Assembly: GCF_018603435.1 (NCBI RefSeq)
Contig: NZ_CP075682.1
Coordinates: 62,001 to 126,000, forward strand
Length of the DNA stretch: 64,000 nt
Reading direction: 5' to 3'
DNA from: Chryseobacterium sp. ZHDP1
Lineage (GTDB): Bacteria; Bacteroidota; Bacteroidia; Flavobacteriales; Weeksellaceae
The notes below the pieces were generated by a model. It worked only from the letters and a program-made list of their open reading frames with translations, searched no databases and was not told where the DNA came from. Positions 37,606 through 45,645 of the stretch are shown piece by piece; the first letter of the stretch is position 1, and every line of letters starts with the position of its first letter. The translations under genes were made by a program, and so were the position numbers.

Positions 37606-39492
37606 TTATCTTCTGTAATCTCCAATTTTCTCCTGAATCTCTTCAATGATTTTTTCGTCATCAATCGTTGAAGGAATCTGGAATTCTTTTCCGTCCAGTA
37701 GAGTTCGGATCAGCTTTCTTAAAATTTTTCCTGAACGGGTTTTAGGTAAGCGTTTTACAACCATCACATTTTTAAGACAGGCAACGGCGCCTATTTTTTC
37801 ACGGACTGTTTTTACGATATCCTTTTCTACCTGATCTTCGGAAACAGCGGATCCGTTTTTTAAAACAACCGTTGCAAAAGGAATCTGTCCTTTCAGTTCA
37901 TCATCAATTCCTACAACAGCGCATTCTGCAACATCGGGATGAGAAGAAACAATTTCTTCCATTTCGGAAGTGGAAAGGCGGTGTCCTGCAACATTAATTA
38001 CATCATCCACTCTTCCTGTGATGAAAATATAGCCGTCCTCATCTTTTATGGCTCCGTCTCCGGAAAAATAATAGCCTTTGTACTGCGAGAGATAGCTTTT
38101 CTCAAAACGGTCATAATCTTTCCATATTCCCAGTAAAGCTCCGGGAGGAAGCGGTAATTTTATAACTAAATAACCTTCATGATGCGCATCCAGTTCATAA
38201 CCGTTTTCATCGAAAATTTTAATATCATAGCCGGGAATTGGTTTTCCTGCGGAAGCTCTTTTGATTTTGTAGTCTTCATTAAAAGTCATTAAACCAAGCA
38301 TTGGCGAACCTGATTCTGTCTGCCACCAGTGATCGATTGCCGGAACGCCGATATGTTCTGCAAACCAGTCTAAAGTGGCAACATCACATCTTTCTCCTGC
38401 TAAAAACTGCTTTTTGAAGTGGCTTAAATCGTAATTTTTCACCAATTCTCCGTTCGGATCTTCTTTTTTGATGGCTCTGATTGCGGTAGGAGCAGTAAAC
38501 ATGGCTGCTACTTTATATTCGGAAATAATTCTCCAGAATGTTCCGGCATCGGGCGTCATAATAGGTTTACCTTCAAAAATAATCGTCGAATTTCTGTTGA
38601 TTAAAGGACCGTAGACGGTATAACTGTGACCAACTGCCCATCCGAAATCGGAAGCTGCCCAAAAAGTTTCTCCCGGCTCGATTCCATAAATATATTTCAT
38701 CGAAAACTTCAACGCAGTTGCATAGCCTCCTGTATCTCTTGCAACGCCTTTTGGCTTTCCTGTCGTTCCGGAAGTATACAGCAAATAGAGTGGATGAGTG
38801 GATTGCACCGAAACACAGTCCGCAGGTTCTGAATCCTGTATCAATTCTTCGTAATCAATTAATCCATCAAACATTTCATGTTGATTATCAACCAGTTTTC
38901 TGTTGTACACAATGATGTGATCTACCTTATCTTGTGCCAGTTCGATCGCTTTTTCTACCAAAGGCAGATAAGGGATTCTTTTTGCAATTTCAACTCCAGC
39001 GGTTGCCGTAATTAATGCTTTTGGTTTGCAGTCGTCAATTCTCACTACGAGTTCATGTGGTGCAAAACCGCCGAAAACCACATTATGAATGACTCCGATT
39101 CTCGCGCACGCAAGCATGGAAAACAAAGTCTGCGGAATCATCGGCATATAAATGACAGCAGTATCGCCTTTTTTTAGACCTAAAGAAATTAATCCTCCTG
39201 CCAATCTCGAAATTTCTTCTTTGGCTTGATTGAAGGTGTAGGTTTGCTTTTGGTTCGTTACCGGAGAATCGTAAATAACCGCAACCTGATCTCCAAAACC
39301 ATCTTCAATATGTTTATCAATGCATAAATAGCACATATTGAGTTTTCCGTCCGGAAACCACTGATTGTATTGGTTTTCGTCATTAGAAGTGATAGTTTTC
39401 GGGAATTCAAACCAACTTATTTCCTGAGCCTGTTCTTTCCAGAAGTTCTCCTTGTCTTCTATACTTTGCTTAAATAAAATATCTGTACTCAT
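37606..39492 (-). CDS. acyl-CoA synthetase, propionyl-CoA synthetase-like
   Basis: 628 aa from the ATG at 39490-39492. A longer in-frame reading to 39570 runs into a hairpin repeat and is rejected. AMP-forming ligase: LYTSGTTGKPKGVARDTGG, DHWWQTESGSP and LPKTRSGKILRKLIR with the catalytic lysine. The N-terminal YNQWFPDGKLNMCYLCIDKH and YDSPVTNQKQTYTF resemble PrpE more than Acs, so propionate is the likely substrate. Acetate or another short acid cannot be excluded. Confidence 0.8.
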   Translation of the reverse strand: MSTDILFKQSIEDKENFWKEQAQEISWFEFPKTITSNDENQYNQWFPDGKLNMCYLCIDKHIEDGFGDQVAVIYDSPVTNQKQTYTFNQAKEEISRLAGGLISLGLKKGDTAVIYMPMIPQTLFSMLACARIGVIHNVVFGGFAPHELVVRIDDCKPKALITATAGVEIAKRIPYLPLVEKAIELAQDKVDHIIVYNRKLVDNQHEMFDGLIDYEELIQDSEPADCVSVQSTHPLYLLYTSGTTGKPKGVARDTGGYATALKFSMKYIYGIEPGETFWAASDFGWAVGHSYTVYGPLINRNSTIIFEGKPIMTPDAGTFWRIISEYKVAAMFTAPTAIRAIKKEDPNGELVKNYDLSHFKKQFLAGERCDVATLDWFAEHIGVPAIDHWWQTESGSPMLGLMTFNEDYKIKRASAGKPIPGYDIKIFDENGYELDAHHEGYLVIKLPLPPGALLGIWKDYDRFEKSYLSQYKGYYFSGDGAIKDEDGYIFITGRVDDVINVAGHRLSTSEMEEIVSSHPDVAECAVVGIDDELKGQIPFATVVLKNGSAVSEDQVEKDIVKTVREKIGAVACLKNVMVVKRLPKTRSGKILRKLIRTLLDGKEFQIPSTIDDEKIIEEIQEKIGDYRR

Positions 39493-39510
39493 ATTAGTTT
39501 TTGTGTTTTT

Positions 39511-39585
39511 GTCATTGCGAGGAGCGTAGTGACGAAGCAATCTTTTAATATTTTGTTGAGATTGCTTCACTTCGTTCGCAATGAC
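39511..39585. repeat. GTCATT-type hairpin element
   Basis: 75 nt bounded by GTCATTGCGA and TCGCAATGAC. Inner arms AGCAATCT / AGATTGCT form a long imperfect hairpin. Lies directly upstream of the propionyl-CoA synthetase-like gene and creates a false upstream start for it. Confidence 0.7.
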
Positions 39586-39600
39586 GGTTTGTAAAATGTA

Positions 39601-39960
39601 TTAAAACATTTCCTCAATCTGCTGCATGAGTTTTTTGATTGAATAAGGCTTTGTAACGTAAGCATTGGCTCCCATTTCCAGACCTTTTTCAATGTCTTTC
39701 GGATTGTTTTTGGCACTCAGAAAAATTACTTTTGTATCTTTCAGTTTTTCATCCTGTTTTATTAGTTCCAGGGTACTGTATCCATCGAGATTCGGCATCA
39801 TAATATCCAATAAAATGACATCGGGCGTCATTGTTTTCAGAAATTCCAGAACTTCTGTTCCATCTCTTGCAATAAATACATCGTATCCGTTTTTCTTGAA
39901 GCTGTATTCCAGCGACATTAATATTTTGTGCTCGTCATCGGCAATGATTATCTTCTTCAT
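39601..39960 (-). CDS. single-domain response regulator (receiver only)
   Basis: 119 aa CheY-like receiver with no output domain. Acidic pair Asp8-Asp9, phosphoacceptor Asp52 in VILLDIMMPNLDG, the switch Ser in VIFLSAKN and the conserved Lys in YVTKPYS. Lies on the same strand between the transporter-kinase gene and the acyl-CoA synthetases, so it is the probable partner of that kinase. CrbR of gammaproteobacteria carries a LuxR-type DNA-binding domain; this one does not, so its output must pass through another protein. Confidence 0.92.
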   Translation of the reverse strand: MKKIIIADDEHKILMSLEYSFKKNGYDVFIARDGTEVLEFLKTMTPDVILLDIMMPNLDGYSTLELIKQDEKLKDTKVIFLSAKNNPKDIEKGLEMGANAYVTKPYSIKKLMQQIEEMF

Positions 39961-40011
39961 ATTGTGATTGTCTTTTTGTTCAACTGCATTATTTTTTTTG
40001 TTTCTTTTGGG

Positions 40012-40606
40012 GAACCCGAAGGGTTCAATTTAAATAGCCGTAGGTGAAACCTATGGAATAAAGATTCGCATCAAATCAACCCGTAAGGGTTGAATTTTAT
40101 TAATTGAATTCCGGCTCGATTCCATGTTCTGCTAAAAGCTTTTTAAATTCGTCATCAAAAGTCTCTGTTCTATGGTGATGTTTTTGATTTTTTATATAAT
40201 TTATTATTGTTTCTTTATCCTTTAATGAATAGGTAAATGCTCCATATCCTTCCTGCCACCCTGAGAATTCAGGAAATAATCCCGATTCTTTCATCCATAA
40301 ATTGGATGCAACTTTTATATCTTTTACAAGGTTGCTGAGAGTGATATTCGGATGAACGTCACAAAAAATATGAATGTGATCTGGCATTCCGTTAATTCTA
40401 TATAATTTACACTTTTTATTTTTTAAAATTCCCCAAATATATTTGTATAGCTCTGATTCATTTTCTTCATTAATTGTTTGTTCCCGATGTTTGGTTCCGA
40501 AAACAATATGATAAAATATTTGTCGATATGTTCCCATTTTCTCATTTGTGTTTATTTATTTCCATAGGTTTTACCTACGGCTATTTAAATTGAACCCTTC
40601 GGGTTC
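40012..40606. mobile_element. IS200-type element bounded by inverted REP-like double hairpins
   Basis: The transposase gene lies between two inverted copies of a two-hairpin unit. The left copy has GAACCCGAAGGGTTC (40012-40026) and CCGTAGGTGAAACCTATGG (40038-40056). The right copy is its reverse complement (40562-40580 and 40592-40606). A further hairpin, TCAACCC-GTAA-GGGTTGA, lies at 40076-40093 just after the transposase stop. The element separates the sensor kinase gene from its presumed response regulator. Confidence 0.8.
40100..40537 (-). CDS. IS200/IS605-type Y1 transposase
   Basis: 145 aa, full length for TnpA of the IS200 type. HUH motif His54-Ile-His56 in MPDHIHIFCD; probable nucleophile Tyr114 in IINYIKNQKHHH; WQEGYGAFTYS is a family signature. 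Intact. No TnpB partner. The flanking REP-like hairpins have relatives at 49677-49790 and 61182-61333, suggesting it or a relative mobilises these repeats. Confidence 0.92.
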   Translation of the reverse strand: MGTYRQIFYHIVFGTKHREQTINEENESELYKYIWGILKNKKCKLYRINGMPDHIHIFCDVHPNITLSNLVKDIKVASNLWMKESGLFPEFSGWQEGYGAFTYSLKDKETIINYIKNQKHHHRTETFDDEFKKLLAEHGIEPEFN

Positions 40607-43282
40607 TCCTTCTTGTTCTTTTGGCAGAGCAATCGTAAAAGTCACGCCCAATCCGCTGTTTTCTGCTTTTATGGTTCCGCCCTGAGCTTCTGTGATTTTT
40701 TTTGAAATGGCAAGTCCTAGTCCGCTTCCCGTTGGTTTCAAAATGTTTTGATTTTTCGACTGATAAAATTTATCGAAAATCATTTCCAGATCCTCTTCGG
40801 GAATATGCTTTCCGGTATTGAAGATTTTAATGATTAACCAATCTTCCGTTTCTGATAATTTGGTCTGAATAGTTCCCTGTTCATCCGTAAATTTCAAAGC
40901 ATTTCCTAAAATATTCTGAAAAAGCTGAATCATTCTTGCTTCATCATATTTAAATACAAACTGATTGAGAAGATTGACCTCACTCAGATGAATATTCTTC
41001 TGCTGAATAAGATGCATAAGAGGGTTTACTGCTTTTTTGTACGTTTCAAGAATATTATTTTCCTGAATGTGCAGTACGATTTCGCCATGCTGCAATTTGT
41101 CCAGATACAGAATATCGTTGATGATTTCACTCAGCCTGTCGGATTCTGTAATGATGTTGTTTAAAAATTCCTTTTTAATTTCCAGAGGAATATCGTCATC
41201 ATCAGCTAAAATTTCTCCGGCGGAACGGATGGCGGTAATCGGAGTTCTTAGTTCATGGGCAACAGAATCCAGAAAATCATCTTTCTGACGGTCTTTAATG
41301 ATGAGGTTTTCATTGGCATTTCTCAGATCATCGGATAACTTTTGCAGCTCTTCCGATTGTTCGGTAAGCTTTTTATTAAGCGTGATGGTTTCTTTTGATT
41401 CTTCAAGAATGTTTAAAACTTCTTTTAATGAGATTTTATCTTCTTTGGTAACGCCTTCAATTAAAATTTTAGCAGAAGCCGTTCCGATTCTACCCGCAAG
41501 AAGATTTTCGGAAAATTTAATAAATCTTGAATCGGCGGTTTCCGTCTGCGAATCAATATTGTATTTTAAATTAAAAATTCTTAACGCCTGTTCGGTTTTG
41601 TTTTTACCTAAAAATCGTTCCAGAATATTTTTAATGTCCGAAACGTAGGCTGTTCCGCGCCAGATAAAAGCATTTTCGTGGTTTTGAATGTACTTGTCAA
41701 TGTCTACATACAATTCAGCAAAATTTCTTTCACGGTAATTTCCTTTAGTGCTGACAGAAATAATTGAAAATAAAGCAGTATTCACTAAAAGAGACCAGAA
41801 GAAAATCTGTGGAATTCTTCCTAAAAAGGAAATCTTGAAAAAGTCAAAAGCATTGTAAAGCTCTCTTAAAACACCTTTAAATTCTTGATTGTAAGAGAAG
41901 TAATATTGTGGAATAATCAATCCGAAATAACAGATTGCCAATCCTGCCAATAAACCGATAACAGCACCTTTGTAACTTCCTCTACGCCAGAAAATAGCTC
42001 CGAAAAAAGCAGGTGCCAATTGAGCAATGACAACGAAAGAAATTAATCCGACAGAATCCAGCGAAGTTTTTAAAATAAAATATTTGTAAAAACCAAAAGC
42101 CATGATAATCAGTGCGAAAATACTGAATTTCCTGATGTTGGTGATATTTCTTGTATTCTGAATTTCGTTTTCAGATTTAAATTTTCCTAATAATCCGTAA
42201 GGAATAATCAGGTTATTGGAAAGCATGATGGATAAGGTGATCGCGGAAATAATAATCATCGAAATGCATGAGCTCAGACCTCCCAGAAAAACCAAAACTG
42301 TAATTAAAGTATTGTCAAAATATTGCGGAATCAGGATAGAGTAGAATTCCGGATTGACGTTCTGTCCATTAAAAATCAGTCTTCCTCCCCATGCAATAGG
42401 AAAAATGAAGATCGTGAAAATCAATAAATAAAGCGGAAAAAACCAGATGGCTGTTTTGATGTGTTTTTCCTGTCGGTTTTCTACGATCGCGGTATGAAAC
42501 TGTCTTGGAAGAATACAGATCGCTGTTCCCGAAATCATGCAGAGCACCATCCAGTTCATCGCACCTTCAATACCGTTGAACGTATTTTTTTCTTTAAAAT
42601 CCTTAAAAAGACTTGCCTTTTGGTAAATATCCGAGAATCCGTCAAATGCAAAGTAAATAACAAATAATCCTAAAATAATAATAAAGAATAGCTTAAGAAA
42701 ACTTTCCAGTGCAATAGCGGAAATTATTCCCAAACGTTTTTCGGAAGCATCAACGTAACGTGTTCCGTAATAGGATGAAAATAAAGCAATTAAAACAACA
42801 ACGAAAGTTGCGTTATCCGTTAAAATGTTTTTAGAAATTGCTGTTTTGGTTACCAGATGAAAAGTTTCAGAAATAGCCTTGATCTGCAAACCGATGTACG
42901 GAACAATTGCCAAAAGACAAACCACTGTAATAATCGCGCTGAAACTTCTGCTGTTCCCATATCGCAAAGAAATAAAATCGGCTAAACTGCTGATCTTATT
43001 CACTCTGGAAATACGTACAATTCTCGTGTTGATGTAAATCCATGCAGGAATCACCATTATCGGTCCCACATAAATCGGAAGATAATTAAGCCCGCTTGTT
43101 GCCGCCACACCAATGCTTCCGTAGTATGTCCATGCGGTACAGTACACAGCAAGGGAAAGCGCGTAGATGTAAGGATTGTTGATCCAGAGCTTGCTCTTTT
43201 TTTTCTCCGCCAGATGAGCAACTAAGAATAAAAGTGCCAGATAAAACAAAACTACAGTGAATAAAGCGAAACTACTCATCAT
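40571..43282 (-). CDS. SLC5 transporter-STAC-histidine kinase fusion (CrbS-like)
   Basis: 903 aa. About 13 membrane helices of a sodium:solute symporter (SSS/SLC5) fill residues 1-510. A STAC-like helical linker follows, including RFIKFSENLLAGRIGTASAK and KISLKEVLNILEES, then a coiled coil, the H-box SVAHELRTPITAIRSAGE, N-box NILGNALKFT and G-box GSGLGLAIS. CrbS proteins of this build sense acetate or a related solute and control acs. The last 11 residues (EPEGFNLNSRR) and the stop are encoded by the adjacent REP-like repeat, so the native C-terminus has been replaced. The catalytic ATPase core looks complete. Confidence 0.9.
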   Translation of the reverse strand: MMSSFALFTVVLFYLALLFLVAHLAEKKKSKLWINNPYIYALSLAVYCTAWTYYGSIGVAATSGLNYLPIYVGPIMVIPAWIYINTRIVRISRVNKISSLADFISLRYGNSRSFSAIITVVCLLAIVPYIGLQIKAISETFHLVTKTAISKNILTDNATFVVVLIALFSSYYGTRYVDASEKRLGIISAIALESFLKLFFIIILGLFVIYFAFDGFSDIYQKASLFKDFKEKNTFNGIEGAMNWMVLCMISGTAICILPRQFHTAIVENRQEKHIKTAIWFFPLYLLIFTIFIFPIAWGGRLIFNGQNVNPEFYSILIPQYFDNTLITVLVFLGGLSSCISMIIISAITLSIMLSNNLIIPYGLLGKFKSENEIQNTRNITNIRKFSIFALIIMAFGFYKYFILKTSLDSVGLISFVVIAQLAPAFFGAIFWRRGSYKGAVIGLLAGLAICYFGLIIPQYYFSYNQEFKGVLRELYNAFDFFKISFLGRIPQIFFWSLLVNTALFSIISVSTKGNYRERNFAELYVDIDKYIQNHENAFIWRGTAYVSDIKNILERFLGKNKTEQALRIFNLKYNIDSQTETADSRFIKFSENLLAGRIGTASAKILIEGVTKEDKISLKEVLNILEESKETITLNKKLTEQSEELQKLSDDLRNANENLIIKDRQKDDFLDSVAHELRTPITAIRSAGEILADDDDIPLEIKKEFLNNIITESDRLSEIINDILYLDKLQHGEIVLHIQENNILETYKKAVNPLMHLIQQKNIHLSEVNLLNQFVFKYDEARMIQLFQNILGNALKFTDEQGTIQTKLSETEDWLIIKIFNTGKHIPEEDLEMIFDKFYQSKNQNILKPTGSGLGLAISKKITEAQGGTIKAENSGLGVTFTIALPKEQEGEPEGFNLNSRR

Positions 43283-43466
43283 ACTTTTTTACGATTACAA
43301 AAGAAATAATGATGGAAACCATCCAGACAGCGAAAATATAAACCAGAATCATCGGGTAACCGAAAACTTCCCGGTCATTGTTGAAAAGCAGTGAAACCGG
43401 AATACTGAAGGCAATCAGAAGTCCGATGCTCAGAATGATCAGTTTTTGTTCGTGTCTTTTTTTCAT
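43272..43466 (-). CDS. tiny two-helix membrane protein, transporter-kinase accessory
   Basis: 64 aa with helices at about residues 9-26 and 37-58, basic N-terminus and polar C-terminus. Overlaps the start of the transporter-kinase gene by 11 bp, so it is translationally coupled. Small two-helix proteins next to SLC5 transporters (YhdT with PanF, YjcH with ActP) suggest an accessory subunit. That is inference from context only. Confidence 0.65.
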   Translation of the reverse strand: MKKRHEQKLIILSIGLLIAFSIPVSLLFNNDREVFGYPMILVYIFAVWMVSIIISFVIVKKYDE

Positions 43467-43544
43467 ATATGATAATTAAATGAATGATAATTGATGGTCT
43501 GACATTTTTGTATCATGCATCAATTATCATTCATCATCAATAGA

Positions 43545-43784
43545 TTAAACTTTATCGTCAGAATATTCCCCGATTAGCGCATAGTAGCCAAAAATTGCCA
43601 TTCCGCCGGAAATAATCGGCATCAGTACACAAAGGATAATGATCCCGAAAACCAGATCTTCCTGTTTTCCTGAGGTGATTTTGGGAATTCCCATTACTGT
43701 AATTCCGAAATATCCTACAACTAATGCAATGGCGATCCAGAGTATGCCAAATATTTTTTTTATTGTGTTGAGTATTTTGTTCAT
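43545..43784 (-). CDS. small membrane protein next to MFS transporter
   Basis: 79 aa with hydrophobic segments at about residues 11-31 and 45-70. The sequence recalls the small DUF6814-type proteins often seen beside MFS transporters in Bacteroidota; that family name is from memory and tentative. Lies 43 nt after the MFS gene on the same strand. Confidence 0.6.
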   Translation of the reverse strand: MNKILNTIKKIFGILWIAIALVVGYFGITVMGIPKITSGKQEDLVFGIIILCVLMPIISGGMAIFGYYALIGEYSDDKV

Positions 43785-43827
43785 TTTAGTAGTTTTAAAA
43801 TTAATAAATTTTTAAGTGATTCCGGGA

Positions 43828-45408
43828 TTAATCGTGAATATTATTGTTCTTATTTTTAAGATAAATTAATCCGACTAAAAGACAGACTCCGGCAACGCCT
43901 ATCGGATACCAAAGTCCTTCCAGATACCATTCAGGATGTCCTCCGTCTTTTCCTGTGGTTACGAGATAAGTGGCAACAGCAGGAAGCAGTCCTCCGAAAA
44001 CGCCGTTTCCGATATGATAAGGGAGCGACATCGAAGTGTAGCGGATTCTTACCGGGAACATTTCAACTAAAAATGCCGCAATAGGACCATAAACCATCGT
44101 TACAAAAATCACCTGAATGAAAACTAAAAATACAAGATACCATTTTGTGCTGTCGTTGATCTTTATCGACTGAGTTACCTTTGCTTCTTCAGCTTTTCCG
44201 TCTTTCATCACAGGTCCGGTCGGAGACCAGTGTACAATACTGTCTTTTTTAGCTAAAGTTCCGTCTGTGAAAAGCGTTTCTTTGTGAAAGGTGATTAAAC
44301 TGTCCGTTGCAATTTTATCATGAATTTTTGCCGTTCTTTTTTCAACCAAGCCGCTTTCTGCAAAGGTTTTGGATTTTAAATCAACGCTTTTAAACATCCT
44401 GTCATAAATCGGTCTGTACGCTAAAATGGCGATCAGCATTCCGGTCATCATGATTGCTTTTCTTCCAACTTTATCAGAAAGCCATCCAAAGAAAACGAAG
44501 AACGGAGTTCCCAAAAACAAAGCAGTTGCCATTAAATAATCCACCTGAATCGATTCAATATTCATCACTTTCTGAAGGAAGCTCATCGCATAAAACTGTC
44601 CTGTGTACCAGATTACTCCTTGTCCCATCGCTGCTCCGAATAAGGCAAGAAGGACAAATTTGAAGTTCAGTTTATTTCCGAAACTTTCTTTTAATGGATT
44701 TTTAGAAGTTTTTCCTTCACTTTTAGCTTTGGCAAAAAGCGGAGATTCTTTCATGTTTTTTCTGATGATGTAAGAAACTCCTACCATTAATATCGAAATC
44801 CAGAACGGAACTCTCCATCCCCAACCGTCAAATTCCTCAGTGGAAAGAGTGGTTTTTGTCACCATAATTACAATAAGTGAAATGAAAAGTCCGGCTGTTG
44901 CAGTAGTCTGGATCCATGAAGTCCAGTAGCCTCTTCTTCCGGGCTGTGCGTATTCTGCGACATAAGTTGCAGCGCCTCCATATTCACCTCCTAAAGCCAA
45001 TCCCTGTAATAATCTTAAAATTAATACCAAAACAGGAGCCATAAATCCTATGGTTTCATAACTGGGAATACATCCGATAAGAAATGTAGAAAATCCCATA
45101 ATCAGTAAAGTAACCAAAAAGGTGTATTTTCTCCCGATAAGATCTCCTAATCTCCCGAAAAATAATGCTCCGAAAGGTCTCACGACAAATCCTGCGGCAA
45201 AAGTAGCAAGCGTGGATAAAAATGCTGCGGTAGGATTATCTGCCGGAAAAAATTTAGTAGCCAGTACAACGGCAAGACTTCCGAAAATATAGAAATCATA
45301 CCATTCGATCAGTGTTCCGAGAGATGATGCTGTAATGACGCTCCAGATCGTACGATTCTTTTGCTTATCAGTCATATTCTCGTAGCTTATTTCATTGTTA
45401 TCGCTCAT
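43828..45408 (-). CDS. MHS-type MFS metabolite:H+ symporter
   Basis: 526 aa, longer than the usual 430-450 of the metabolite:H+ symporter branch. Starts with TASSLGTLIEWYDFYIFGSLA and has GRLGDLIGRKYTFL and GLALGGEYGGAATYVAEYA, typical of ProP/ShiA/KgtP relatives. The extra length is a polar insert of about 85 residues (around 330-415, DRMFKSVDLKSKTFAE ... INDSTKW) between two C-half helices. Given its neighbours a short-chain carboxylate is a reasonable substrate, but this is inferred. Confidence 0.85.
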   Translation of the reverse strand: MSDNNEISYENMTDKQKNRTIWSVITASSLGTLIEWYDFYIFGSLAVVLATKFFPADNPTAAFLSTLATFAAGFVVRPFGALFFGRLGDLIGRKYTFLVTLLIMGFSTFLIGCIPSYETIGFMAPVLVLILRLLQGLALGGEYGGAATYVAEYAQPGRRGYWTSWIQTTATAGLFISLIVIMVTKTTLSTEEFDGWGWRVPFWISILMVGVSYIIRKNMKESPLFAKAKSEGKTSKNPLKESFGNKLNFKFVLLALFGAAMGQGVIWYTGQFYAMSFLQKVMNIESIQVDYLMATALFLGTPFFVFFGWLSDKVGRKAIMMTGMLIAILAYRPIYDRMFKSVDLKSKTFAESGLVEKRTAKIHDKIATDSLITFHKETLFTDGTLAKKDSIVHWSPTGPVMKDGKAEEAKVTQSIKINDSTKWYLVFLVFIQVIFVTMVYGPIAAFLVEMFPVRIRYTSMSLPYHIGNGVFGGLLPAVATYLVTTGKDGGHPEWYLEGLWYPIGVAGVCLLVGLIYLKNKNNNIHD

Positions 45409-45466
45409 ATGCTTTAATTTTTGATGTTAGTTTAAATTGATTGGATTTTGATAGTTTTTGTTTTTT

Positions 45467-45619
45467 ATCGCAAGGGTGCAAGGAAAATTTTATATGCTTT
45501 ATGTTGTAAGGCGCAAAGAATTTATCTTCGATAAAATTTAAAAGGGACTTGCTGAAAATCTTTGATTTTCTTGCGTCTTAAAAACGTTCTGGTTTAAAAA
45601 AGCTTTGCGTCTTTGCGAT
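45467..45619. repeat. MITE-like element with imperfect 18-bp ends
   Basis: Left end ATCGCAAGGGTGCAAGGA and right end the complement of ATCGCAAAGACGCAAAGC, 14 of 18 matching, about 153 bp apart between porin and MFS genes. Contains internal hairpin-like AAAATCTTTGATTTT. No ORF. Confidence 0.5.
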
Positions 45620-45645
45620 TGTAAAAAAAATAATGATTAATATTT

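Noticed and set aside
39493..39570. Extended N-terminus of the propionyl-CoA synthetase-like gene
   Set aside because: The extra 26 residues come from the GTCATT hairpin; homology-like sequence starts at the ATG at 39490-39492.
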